From Monilinia fructicola (Eukaryota > Ascomycota > Leotiomycetes > Helotiales > Sclerotiniaceae): DNA of 64,000 nt. Numbering within the stretch: the stretch's first letter is position 1; the number at the start of each line of letters is the position of its first letter. Under the pieces are notes generated by a model that was not told the origin of the DNA, ran no database searches, and worked only from the letters and a program-made list of their open reading frames with translations. Location: NCBI GenBank assembly GCA_008692225.1, contig VICG01000012.1:558001-622000 (forward strand), written 5' to 3'. A program made the position numbers and the translations under genes. Below, piece after piece: positions 48,001 to 59,024 of the stretch.

Positions 48001-49913
48001 AATTGAAGAAAAAGAGTAGTATGGCTACGATAATCCGTAGGAAGTCATCTGATAGTCTCAAATCAGTTAGATTTGAGGAGCCAGAATCAATTCATGAAAA
48101 CGCAAATTCGACGACTCAGAAAAATCTATCTGAGTCCTCCAAGATCCCAAAGAAATCATCAGGAGGCAATAAGTCTAGTAGTGGTACTTCATTTAATGAT
48201 AATGCACTTGGTATCTCCATCCCAGGTGTGCGATCGACTACTGCGTTGGCTGCTGCTACAGGAGGTTCTTTCATGAACTTTCCACCACCGCCGCAGCCTA
48301 AGCCAGTATTGAAGCAGCAGAAGAGTTTGGGCCTCTTTCCTCGCAGAGAAGGTGGAAAAGATAAAAGTAAAGCTACAAAATCGGCCCCAACATCTAAATC
48401 TAAAGATATGGGAGGGGTATTCGATGGTTCACAACATGCTTGTACGGCATATTGTGCGCATACTGCTATTGCTTGCAGAGAACCATATAGGTTTCCTGTT
48501 CCACCCAACAGGGTGCCAATTACTCAGGAATCTGTCCAAAAGTCAGATAAGCTTCCTACTGCACCTAGCAGAAGTCCTATCATCAATAACTCTTTGTCGG
48601 AGAGACATGGTGGTCCTTCTCCATCCACCAGAACCCCAAATATTGATAATTTGCCCCCAAAGTCGAAACCTATGATAAGCGTCAATACAACGAATCAATC
48701 TTTCGGTACTTCAAACTCAAGCCCCATTTCTCCAGCAAACAAAGTATTTGGTTTCATTCCTCCTCCATTGCCTCCACCATTAAAGGGAGTAATTACCAAC
48801 GGTGACTGGGAATCCGATCTTGATATTGCATTGGCGCATGAACATCGAATCAAATTAGAATATGCTCAATCTCAACAACATCCCGCATTAAGAACCCGAG
48901 CATCCCCTGGCTTAACCATTGATACGGTAGCCTCTAATGATTCTCATCAAATGCTCAAGACAACATCGAAACTTTCAAAAACAACTTCACTTGCCAATGA
49001 TACACCTAATTTACCTCCTCTAATACCTGCTTCTGGAAAGTTTGGTTCGTTTTTCATGAATGCGGGTGCGAATATCAGTGCGATTTTTGTGGGAAAGAAT
49101 GCACTGGATACACCTGACCCATCTAAACCACCCAAGTTACCAGTGTCTATCCTATCCAAGAGCGATGCGAAGGATAGATCTGGAAAGCTTCATGGAGAAA
49201 AAGCTGCTACCAGGAAAGAGAGAGCAGGTAGTAAGTCTAATCTTTCAATTCCTCTTCTTTTCCTATCATGCATGAACAATACTAACAGATCCTCCCTCAC
49301 AGCCATAACAAACTTTCTACATACCTTGCGCCCCTCCCATATCTTCAAAAAATCTCACCGCAATCCGCATAAATCTTCTCTCATCCACAAACACAAACTC
49401 ATCTCATACCGCAAACGCGAGGCCCTTCTACGTCGCCATCTGAGAATCAAGGCAGATACCATGCAGCGTTATAGACGCATGGTATTACTGGAAGATTCAC
49501 AACAGATGGTGTACGCAGAGGGGCTCAAGTGGATTCATCGGTGCAAACCCTTTTTGAGAGAATCACCGGAGGAGTATCGTCGAAGGGAGTATTTGCGGGA
49601 GTGGATGTTAGAGCTCAGTAGGGGAGAGAAGGAGGGGATGAAGAGACCTCGAGGGACACCATTTTTGGCGGATGAATCGGTTCGGAGGGGGGTGCGGAAG
49701 GTGGGGAGAGATGCGAGAAGACGCTTTTTTGAGGGGTTTGTGGGGCCTGGGGTGGAGGGAAGGGGGCAGGTAGAGAGGGTATTGGAGAAGATTGATTGGA
49801 GGAAGGAGGGGTGGTTCGTGGCGCCTAAAGCGAGAGTGGAGAGAGGGGAAAAGGGCGAGACATTACAGAAAAAATATGTCATGATTAGTACGGAGAAGTA
49901 TCGAAGATATTGA
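45039..49913 (+). CDS. Large, mostly disordered hypothetical protein (about 1,545 aa)
   Basis: Not recognised. Exons 45039-45255, 45370-45923, 45978-49230 and 49303-49913. The start is the first in-frame ATG (MARNSLSSSS). Introns have GTATGT, GTATGT and GTAAGT; the last is exactly 72 nt and in frame, so it may be retained. The N-terminal 350 residues look folded and largely helical (AHKWWQYEPKG, LPPEFIRKWCLDKVF, IEGFYATCFVDLRIW). The next 1,000 residues are Ser/Pro/Lys-rich and probably disordered, with repeated TP/SP sites and polyproline stretches (FPPPPQPKP, IPPPLPPPLKG) that could bind SH3, WW or EVH1 partners. The final 200 residues are Arg/Lys-rich and end STEKYRRY. A scaffold role is a guess. 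Confidence 0.75.
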
Positions 49914-52050
49914 TGAGTGGAGGGACTCTAAGGGTAAGAGGCACTGGGAGTTGGAACTTTCTGTAGGATTAGAATAGTAGAATTTGCATTGCGATGAGAT
50001 TAATGATGTTTCAGTATAAATATTGGAGTCTTACCATGTGTGGGTAATCACCGAAGAATAATCTTTGGCTCTCTATGTTGTAATAGAAAAACTGCAATAC
50101 TGCGAGAGAAAAGAAAAAACTACACTGACGCATTATGCACTATCTCATCTCATCCCATCCTATCTCTCACCCCGCCACCCGTCTCCCAATTCAAATTTCC
50201 AAGCCTCTCTCCTCCTATCTTTCCTCTCAAATATCACCCCCTCCTTACAATCCCAATCCCAAGGCCGAATACCGCTACATCACTAACTACACGCATAGCA
50301 TACCTCGAACTTAAAATCCACACCTCTTTGCTCTCTCCTCTGTATTCAATACATTATCAACCCCCCAACTCAGTACTTTAGCCAGCTATAGGGAAGATCT
50401 CCCAACCAGCCCATTACCCGACCTCCCCATATAAGATATCATCTACAATCCAACCACTCGAGTCCGCTGAGCATCTAGAGGCGAGTACAAACGAACTCGG
50501 CGTCGGGGGAGGTAGGCAGTTTCTGTTTCTTGTTTGAGGATATGTCCTCGATGCAATAACCTTCATCGATGCGCCTTGCATCACATTCCGCGGAGGTGAG
50601 CATGTATAGATGGTAAGTCGATCGGTCCATAGAGTAGGAGGGATGGCAGGCGGGTATCGACACGCCGATTATTTTTCTTTCCTGTTTCTTCTAAGGGGGC
50701 GGGGAACTTGGAGGCCACGTGCGAATCTGGTCTCCTGAGATTTCTGAGCCGGTCGTTTTCGGGTTGGAGGCTGGTCCATGCGTGGATGGTGTTGGGAACC
50801 GTTGTGGTGAGTCGGTTGGGGTAGAGAGATTGGGAAGCGTGAAGGAAGGGTGTGGAGTTCCCGCCGTTCCTGGTCTTTCCACCGATGCCTCATCACCCCT
50901 TCCCGCCTCCTATCCTCGCTCTCCATTCTTAGAGATCTCGTCATTCGCTATTACCTACTACATTTCGCTTTTCCCCATGACCCCAATTTCTATCGGGATC
51001 CCCCCTGCGGGTGGGGCTCCCAATATACATACCGCCCCCCTCCCTCATCCCTCTGTCCCGATCCCGACTTCCAAGCGCCGAGATCTCGAAGCACGCTAAT
51101 GAATGAATGACTGAATGACTGAATGACTGAATGACCTTACCATAAACGAAAGATACCAAAACCCCGACACAACCCCATTCAACTCAACCCAGCTCAACTC
51201 ACGTCAAGTAATCGTGCATCACCCAAAAGCCACTTCACCTCAACCCATCATCTATACCCCCAAAGCCCAAATCCGAGTCCCTCCGAAAAACCATCCGAAA
51301 ATAACAGATAACCCCCAGTAGAGCCCCAATCCATCCAGGGACCTGGATGGGAGGGGATGGGATGGGATGAGATATCGATTCATGATCAGCAGGAGCTGAT
51401 CTTCATGCTTCCATAGTGGGAATTAGGATTGGGAGTTGGGAGATTCATGGTTTGTTTTTTTTCTTTTCTTTCGATGAGATGGGAGGCGATGTGATCTGGT
51501 CAATGGGAGATCGAGATATCATGGGGGGTTTTTGGGGGGGGGCATTATTTGCGTGTGGATATTATGAGAGGGGGGTCAGCAAGTGCGGTCTTGGGGAGAG
51601 GGAGACGTTGAATGATATGAATTGGAGGTTATGGAAGAGGGGTGGGACATTGATAATGGGGGCGGGGAAGGGTTCTGGTTGTTTGTATAGTTGTGATGTG
51701 TTCTTGTGTTGGGGTTGGTGGATTGAGAAGGGGATGGGTTTGGAAATGAGGGACTGGAGGATCAGGAATGAAGCGGGCATGAATTGGACTGGGTTATAGT
51801 TAGCTCTTGCTTGGGCTGTTGCGTATATCATATTTCATGTGGTAAAGGGTGGGTTTGGTGAGATTATTGATTATGGGATCAGAATTGCAACACCGAACAC
51901 TAAAACACTAAATGCTTGGCTCTGCAGGTATAAACAATTGTGGAACACCGACCGAGAGCAGCCGCTCTATCCCGTTTCATTATTCGTTTGTGCGTTCGTT
52001 CATTCGTCAATTCGTTCCTCGTGAGTTCATCTCTCCATCCCTCCTCCATC
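49914..52050. other. Intergenic between convergent genes
   Basis: Pyrimidine-rich tract at 50130-50240, G-rich plus-strand stretch at 51480-51740 and ATGACTGA repeats at about 51100-51130. Open frames lack domains. Confidence 0.5.
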
Positions 52051-54114
52051 CTAAGTATAACCAACCGCAAACCTCGCACCCTCAAAAACACCCTTAAAAT
52101 ACTTCTCCGCAAACACACTACCAACAGAAGTAGGTTGACTAATCGCAACCTCTTTCTTCTCGATAACCAAGCCTGGGATGAACTTCTTTCGGGCCTGGTT
52201 TGCAAGAGAAGTGGCGATACCCTTGCGGCGGAAATCAGAATGGACCCAGAGTCGGTCGATGCACATATATGCATCTTGTGGGAGAGGAATGATATTTTCG
52301 GTTTCGGGAGCGGCCGTGATGGCATTTGCTTTGCCGATTCGCTCGGCGAGCAGGATACCGATTGGACGGGCACCGATTAGGTAGAGGAAGACCTTGTATC
52401 GGGGGACAGGAATAAGATCCTTGGGATCGTTCGGGCTGGTGATCATGGACCACATTTGCTCGGTAGATGGTAGTGTGCCGTCCATGTCCATCAAAGTAGC
52501 CTCGAGGATACTCTCGACGAGGTTTCGGATTACGATAGATTCCTTGCAGCCAATGCATTGAATGCTATGTTTTTCGCCTTCAATGACTTTGGTCCAGATT
52601 TGAGTCTTGTCATATTTGGGCTTGAAAGTAGGGCCACCCATGCGAAAGACGTTATGGAATTTATCGTGCATGCTTCGGTCTGTGGCGATATTGATGGCAT
52701 ATTGCATACCGCAGTTTTGACATTTATTATGGAAGGATTGGCCGAGATCCAGGATTTGCTGATGAAGAGCGAACGGCTTTGGGCGTGCAAGGTCAGCTTC
52801 AAGCTTTACACGGGCCGGGATGTCGAGGGCTTGTTCGGATAAGGGAATGAGAGTGCCGTGGTCGATGATTGCATGATCTCTCATATCTTGAGCATCATGG
52901 TAGCGTTCGATCATTTCAACTCGAGAATCGTCGGTGAAGTCTCCGCCAATCTCTTGCATGTCATTATCAAAGTATTCAGACATTTTGTTGATATTTGGTA
53001 AATTCGGTTTGGTGCTAATGCGTCGCCGAACGGTTCTCGACCTGGATAAATTGAGAGTATCTTGAGGTAGGGAAGGAGGTGATGAAGGTGGAGATGATAA
53101 CTTTTGTTGGGGTGGATCTGAAAGGATGGAAGATTGAGATTTTAAAGGACTCGAAGATCGTTCTGGTACTGTTATTGATGATGATTGTGGTAATGGTTTG
53201 AAGTAGCTTAGGATGGAAGATTTGTTGACTTTTTCCAATGGCTGTGACTTTGGAGTAAGGACAATGTTTTCCTTGGATATATTATTTGATAAAGAAGTAA
53301 CAAGAATCTTGTGAGAAGCTATGGTAGCGTCTTCGTATGTGTTCTGCTGCAGAGAATCTAAATCATTACTAGTACGGCTCGAAGCGAGATTTCTCCTGGT
53401 TGGAGAGCTCAATTTTGGGGTACAAGATGATTCTGTCAGAGTACTTCTTCTCTTGTGCTGAGATCTAGAATTAGTTCTTGAATCTGGTGTAAAGCTTAAA
53501 ATCTCTTTGGCAGAAGTGAAATTGTCGCCTTTAACCTTGGTTGAAGATTTGAGTTTCAGAAAATTAGACAAATTGGAAGGACTGATACCATTATCGCGTC
53601 GATTTTGATGATTCAAGTTGAGTTCAATGAGTGGAGAGGTAGATCTGTTGGATCTGGGGGTCAGAACGCGTGATTTTGTTGAAGAAGAATATTTGGAATC
53701 GTCTTGGAAAGGATCCGAAGGAGAACTGATTAGAGGAGATGAGTTTGCCTCGCCAGATCTATCCTCAAAGTGACTTTCTGTAGAAAATGATGATTCAGAG
53801 AAGATGGAAGAGGAAGTTGATACAAATTCTGATGAATCAACACGTTGTCTCTTAATGGAGAAATCTTGAGTGCCCCCTCGAGTACGTTTGGAATACGTGC
53901 GCATGGTAGCATTGCCTTTTCTAGGGAAATTAATTAGCGGCTGTGCTATTCTTAGGGAAGAAGTGACCTGATACTTTTTTGAAAGATTCTCCATTGTTAC
54001 TTCGGGTAATGGTGGTGGTGAATTTCGGTGAGAATCTATGGTATGTCCATGATGATATATTGAAGGTTTTGGGAGACGCGTTTCAAACAATTTTGATAGA
54101 CGTTGTGAAAACAC
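52051..54114 (-). CDS. eco1: Sister-chromatid cohesion N-acetyltransferase Eco1/Ctf7
   Basis: Eco1 acetylates Smc3 of cohesin in S phase to establish cohesion; nuclear. A single 687-codon frame starts MFSQRLSKLF. Residues 1-440 are Ser/Thr-rich and disordered. Near 465-487 is the Eco1 C2H2 zinc finger (CQNC then H-x3-H in MHDKFH). A GNAT-type acetyltransferase follows: strands around 570-590 (YKVFLYLIGARPIGILLAE), CIDRLWV at about 618-624, the acetyl-CoA loop RRKGIA at about 629-634, and the conserved QPTSVGSVFAEKYF near 660-673. It is longer than yeast Eco1 (281 aa) because of the N-terminal extension, as in other filamentous fungi. The 4-kb interval to COQ1 contains only its promoter and repeats. 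Confidence 0.95.
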   Translation of the reverse strand: MFSQRLSKLFETRLPKPSIYHHGHTIDSHRNSPPPLPEVTMENLSKKYQVTSSLRIAQPLINFPRKGNATMRTYSKRTRGGTQDFSIKRQRVDSSEFVSTSSSIFSESSFSTESHFEDRSGEANSSPLISSPSDPFQDDSKYSSSTKSRVLTPRSNRSTSPLIELNLNHQNRRDNGISPSNLSNFLKLKSSTKVKGDNFTSAKEILSFTPDSRTNSRSQHKRRSTLTESSCTPKLSSPTRRNLASSRTSNDLDSLQQNTYEDATIASHKILVTSLSNNISKENIVLTPKSQPLEKVNKSSILSYFKPLPQSSSITVPERSSSPLKSQSSILSDPPQQKLSSPPSSPPSLPQDTLNLSRSRTVRRRISTKPNLPNINKMSEYFDNDMQEIGGDFTDDSRVEMIERYHDAQDMRDHAIIDHGTLIPLSEQALDIPARVKLEADLARPKPFALHQQILDLGQSFHNKCQNCGMQYAINIATDRSMHDKFHNVFRMGGPTFKPKYDKTQIWTKVIEGEKHSIQCIGCKESIVIRNLVESILEATLMDMDGTLPSTEQMWSMITSPNDPKDLIPVPRYKVFLYLIGARPIGILLAERIGKANAITAAPETENIIPLPQDAYMCIDRLWVHSDFRRKGIATSLANQARKKFIPGLVIEKKEVAISQPTSVGSVFAEKYFKGVFEGARFAVGYT

Positions 54115-56113
54115 GCTAAAGAAAGTGGTGTAAAGTGGTGGTCCGAGCGTCTACCTTACTTCCAAGGAATTTGATGCCAGAAGTGTAAGGCTTATGATTC
54201 CTAAGCTCAACTAGGCTAACCTAAGTAAGTATAGTCAACCTTACTTTGTCAGATACATTCATTAATCATCAGCATCGATACCATTGACATACAGAGTAAT
54301 AACTACCTAGGTATCAATAGATACAACAAGTATGCATCTTGGACACCCGATAGTCAAATCCATGCATTCCTTGACTTTGGGCAGCTGAAACGTGAAATGG
54401 ATAGTGGCATAAGATTATGAATCATTGTCATCTCTGATCATTACCTAGGTACTTAGAGGCCGTATTCTCAGCCTCGTTTTCTCAAACCAGTGAGGTTGAT
54501 TCTTGAAGTAGTACTGCTGTGTTGTGGTAACCGTACCTAGGTTGATGAGTAGGTATTACAATGTGTACTTACAAACTCCTTGTCCTTCTCATTTAACAAT
54601 GTTTCATACCTTATATTGGGTAAGTCAGCCAAAATAACAATGAATGTGGCATGACCAAGAATGCAAACGGAAAGGACTACAGCACATTGTCTTGTCGGTT
54701 TACCCGTCTCTAGCAACGAGACCAAGAGGCTGGGAACATAAGTCGGCAAGACGCTCACCAGGTTACCATTATGAGGTGAATGGAAATTACGGCCGAGGGC
54801 TACGCGATCTATGTTTGACACCGGAAGCACCGTACCCGTGGAGATCTAGCCAGGTAACAGGTGAATACACTACCCATCGGGAGCAAACCAAGTGGTTAGC
54901 TCCGCCCGAGGATTAAGATGAGGGTGATACTGCGGATAGCTTGTCCAATGTTCAAGGCTGACATGGCGCTTTCCTCTATACACCAGCTGGCAACGAACTT
55001 CTCACCGAACCGCAAACCACACCATATTAAAATTGAACCTGCTGTTCTGATGCCTAGTCAAGACCAGCCTATGGTGATCTGGGAGGTTTCCCGACAGGAC
55101 GGCTCTACCGCCCGAACAAAATATCAATGGCATGCTCCACCGCATTCGAGATTACCACGCTCATCGGGGTGGAAAATAACTGATGAAGTCATTTTGCGGC
55201 TTTAGAAAAGAATTCAATACACAAGTGATAGGATTCACGTTCTGAACACCTTTGGCAGGGTAAATACATGATTCTTGGACACTTTTCTAACTTGCCTCGA
55301 TATTTGGCGAATATCTAGCTGTCAAATCCAGCTCACGAACATAGTCCCGATGATAGTAAAGAAAGTAACGCTAGTAATATCGATGACATTTAGGCTTTCA
55401 ACAGGCATCCTAACGACAGCCTCAACGAAGCTTCATTAACTGAAGAGATGATCCAGTCGTTCTCTTACCAACTGGGCAGTTGAACATTATTTTTAACAAC
55501 TAATAACCCTGAATCCCTTGATTCTTATCATTTGAATGCATCGTGACAAGGAATTAATGGCTGGTTGGATTTATACTCTCATATCATGTATCAAATGGTT
55601 GGGGAACATAAAAGTCATCAGATGAATGGTAATTAGGGGGTGAGTATTTGAATTTTTCATTATCATTCTCATTGTCGATATCATTGTGATCAGGAGATGG
55701 ATGCGGGACAAATAGTAGTAATTCTCATCCTACAAGGTTTGATCATCCATTCACCTCCAATTCACTCACGCTAATGTTTTCATTGCGGAATGCTTGTCTT
55801 CTGGTTTTGTGAAGTCTTACTTTGGGTGAATAATGAGCATGTTGCTCAGAAGAAGCCTTGTCACGACAAGCCAGAAGAGTCACATGCAATGAGCCACTGG
55901 GACAAGATACCTGCCCAAGTTTTGCAGGCTCAGCTTCGCCTGAATCAATACAAACTTGCTGGAAGTATCAACCATCTATTTTGCTTTTCGGGAGCCTATC
56001 TATTGAAGTCCCATCGAGTTGAATGCTTTGCGTATAATACAGTAGCCGCCCATTCAATACCGAATGCGGGATAGCATTAGTACAAGCAAGAAACTCCTTT
56101 TTGTACATTTTAC
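54115..56113. other. Intergenic upstream of eco1
   Basis: Carries three TACCTAGGT-containing words at 54304, 54442 and 54534 and two TTACTT-type words, all within 450 bp of the eco1 start. No gene was recognised among the short open frames. Confidence 0.5.
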
Positions 56114-57535
56114 TCATTTCCTTCGTTTCAATGTCTTATCGGCCATTTCTATCAGGCCATCCTTTGCTTCGCTCTCTGGGAATGCACTAATTGCAGAGAT
56201 GGCTCTGTTGGCATATTCTTCAGCCAAGGCACGGGTTTGCTCCAAACCATCGCTTTGCAGCACTAGTTCTCTCGCCTACGGTGACGTTAGTATGAAATCT
56301 GAGATACGCAATCTGATGCAACGTACCCGCAAGACATCTCCTTCCTGAGAAAACTTCCTGCCCACCAGGGAGCCCAATTCCCTATTATTCTTCCAGGCGA
56401 ATATTAATGGTGCAGTGGCAAGACCCAATTCCAAATCGGCGCCAGCTGGCTTACCAAGCTCCTTCTCGCTAATTGTATAATCCAACATGTCATCAACCAG
56501 TTGAAATGCTAATCCCAAGTTTTTACCATAATCATACGCTGCGTCTACTGTAACAGCGTCCGACCCTCCAAGCAAAGCCGCCGCTCGACATGATTTTGAT
56601 ATTAAGCTGGCACTTTTCAGGTATGTCTTTTGTAGGTAGTAAGATATAGTTTCTTCTGTCCAAACAGGATTCTTCTCATCTTGCGCGGTGTTCTTCAATT
56701 GCATGAACTCTCCCTCAACAAGATTCGCAATGACTGTCGCGAGTAGCTCAGTAACTTCGGCATCACGCAAACGTGCAAGAGCAACGGAAGCACGGCTCAA
56801 CAGAAAATCTCCAGCCAATACAGCCATTTTGTTTCCGAATTCGAGATTGGCAGATGGATTACCTCGCCGCGAGACAGAATGATCAATAACATCGTCGTGT
56901 AAAAGGGATGCAGTGTGAATGAGCTCAGTAATCTCTGCTAAACGCCTCTGGGAAGGAAGGATGTCGCTTTCTGCTGCCGAGTATGTTCTGGGCACATGCG
57001 CCAAAGGATTTAATGTAGGTGCAATAGGATTCACATCTGAGAGAATAGTAATCGGTGATATAGGGTGGTCTATATCTGCGGTTTCTTGATTGGGATTATA
57101 TCTGGGAGATTTGGGCGCTAAGGCTGTAGCTCTGGACATTAGTAGTACAATCATAGGTCGTACATGTTTGCCTTCGGCTTGTGTATAGTATTTCGCAACT
57201 GTATCGAGGGATGGATGCCCAGATCCGAGGAGTTGCCGTATATTTCCAGTCAAAAACTTCATCTCTTTTGCAACCATTCGTAAAGGATCTATTGATTCGC
57301 CTCCTCCTGTTGCCCGGCTTGCTGCATTTGAGAATACATTGGAAGCCACTGATACTGCCTGCGCCCAAGTCGACTGCCTCCGCCTCGTAGGGTAATTGTG
57401 ATATGTTTGGGCGAGTACAGGTCGCAATGATGTCGTGCAAGCTAATTGGCACCGAAAACATGCGCTATTGACCTGAGTTCTAGCTATCGAGGAGCTGGGG
57501 AAGAGCTTCGAAGCCCTCATTGAATAATTACTCAT
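56114..57535 (-). CDS. coq1: Mitochondrial polyprenyl diphosphate synthase (ubiquinone side chain), Coq1
   Basis: Trans-polyprenyl diphosphate synthase making the isoprenoid tail of ubiquinone in the mitochondrial matrix. Exons 57535-56327 and 56275-56114, with a 51-nt intron (GTACGT donor, CTAAC branch, TAG acceptor); 456 aa. The start chosen is MSNYSMRASKLF because it opens a presequence rich in Arg and Ser; an upstream in-frame Met at 57604 is less likely. Aspartate-rich motifs are DDVID (214-218, within LLHDDVIDHSVSRRG) and DDMLD (348-352, within FQLVDDMLDY). GKHVRP (about 122-127) binds diphosphate. An insert between 140 and 195 (Pro/Asn/Thr-rich) is typical of fungal Coq1. It ends TLKRRK. 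Divergent from the VMA12-like gene. Confidence 0.95.
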
Positions 57536-57877
57536 GGCCTGTGAAACCCCCACTCGATCAAAATAACGAATTTTCTTCACGGAAAACACAATTTCAACAT
57601 CCAACTGCCCTGATCACTAACTCGAAGGCAAAAGTGGCCGTAGACGTCCTCGTGAACTTGGGTATATAAGTAAGAATGTAGGTAATATAAAAATTGTAAC
57701 CGCACGATTCCGAGGATAAAGATTTCTGGAGGGACTAGACCAATGTCGGACAAGTTTGATGCCGATAAGCAACAGTTTTTCCCGATAAGCTTTGAGAGAT
57801 GCAATCGATCTTGGAGGAGCTGCCACCAACATTTGAGGTTTGTCATAAAATAATAATTATATTCATGGAATGTGAAA
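57536..57877. promoter_or_regulatory. Shared 342-bp divergent promoter of coq1 and vma12-like gene
   Basis: The two start codons face away from each other with only this interval between them, so both promoters must lie here. No specific factor site was identified. Confidence 0.6.
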
Positions 57878-59024
57878 ATGGTTCTTCTTACCATGACTTC
57901 GACCATAGTCGAAGCATTACAAACCCTTTACCAAATTGAAAGTTCTCATACTCAAGAAGGGGCGGCACAACTATGTGATGAACAGCTCACTGAAACGAGG
58001 AAAGATGTCAAAAAGGATATATTGGAAACCTCATTCGATAACGAAGCCAAAATCAACACCAAAGATCAAGAGGTAGATGCAGGATTGACAGAGGATAGTA
58101 GTGGAAACAAACTACCAGTTAAGCAGAAGTTCCCAACTGCAAGTCCGGATGGCATAAAGTTGGTTGAAAATGCAAAGATTCCGCAAGAACCTCTACTAGC
58201 AAATCCCATGATTGGGAATCCCATATCTCACAATCAAATCATTGATCTGTGGCGAGATTTAAAGAAACAGGATCGTTCATCGTTCAACTTGGAGCTCTTG
58301 CTTCGAGGCTCGCGTGTTTATGTTCCACCTCCAAAACCAAAGGCGGAGCCTGTAAGTTTCAATTCTATTATCCACCGATGTCGATCTGTCATATGAAATG
58401 GGTTGCTGGAGATGTTCATTATCTGGGCTCCAAACTACACATACCCAAGACTTGGTGATATCTAAGCTAATATTATATACTCTGTAGACATCGGAATACA
58501 AAGCTCTGATGGAACGACTTCGACGTGAAGAAGAAGCTCGAGCATACGAACGGATGATAAATCCACCTCCCCCTATGGAGACATTTGCACAAAGATTCCC
58601 ATCTGCCTCTGCGGCTCATGCATTTACTGCCAACTTTCCAGAATCTACAAACTCTGAGGATGATGAGGTTACATATGCGGATATCGACAGACAGATTGCG
58701 GTCATATTTAACGTAATAGTATCTATTGTCGCTTGCGCGTTTGGATTATGGATGGCTGCGAGGTGGTGGAGTACACCTGCTCGATTGGCTTTGAGTATGA
58801 GTGGTAGTCTTCTTGTTGGGATTGCTGAAGTTGTGGTCTATATGGGTTACATTAGGAGGATTGGGGAAGCCAAAGGACAAGCAAAAAAGCTACGAGAGGT
58901 CAAGGAGGTGATGACGACATGGGTGGTTGGGGGCGATGCACTTGATAGACCGACGGAGCCTGTCATACTTAGCGAGAAAGATGACAACGAAGATGCGAAG
59001 CCACGCCGAAGAAAGCACATTTGA
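57878..59024 (+). CDS. vma12: ER V-ATPase assembly factor, Vma12/Vph2 family (TMEM199-like)
   Basis: Vma12 with Vma22 assembles the V0 sector of the vacuolar ATPase in the ER membrane. Exons 57878-58351 and 58488-59024, with a 136-nt intron (GTAAGT, TAG); 336 aa, starting MVLLTMTSTI. Motifs match the family: SHNQIIDLWRDL, LLLRGSRVYVPPPKPK and, in exon 2, SEYKALMERLRREEEARAYERM. Two transmembrane helices follow at about 227-248 and 259-280, separated by a short WWSTP loop, giving a cytosolic N- and C-terminus as known for Vma12. The tail ends in KPRRRKHI, a basic sequence that could act as ER retention. The acidic linker between residues 25 and 115 is low in conservation signals. Confidence 0.85.

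Noticed and set aside
50669..51110. Overlapping 90-126 codon frames on both strands
   Set aside because: Mutually overlapping, without splice logic or domain; treated as spacer.
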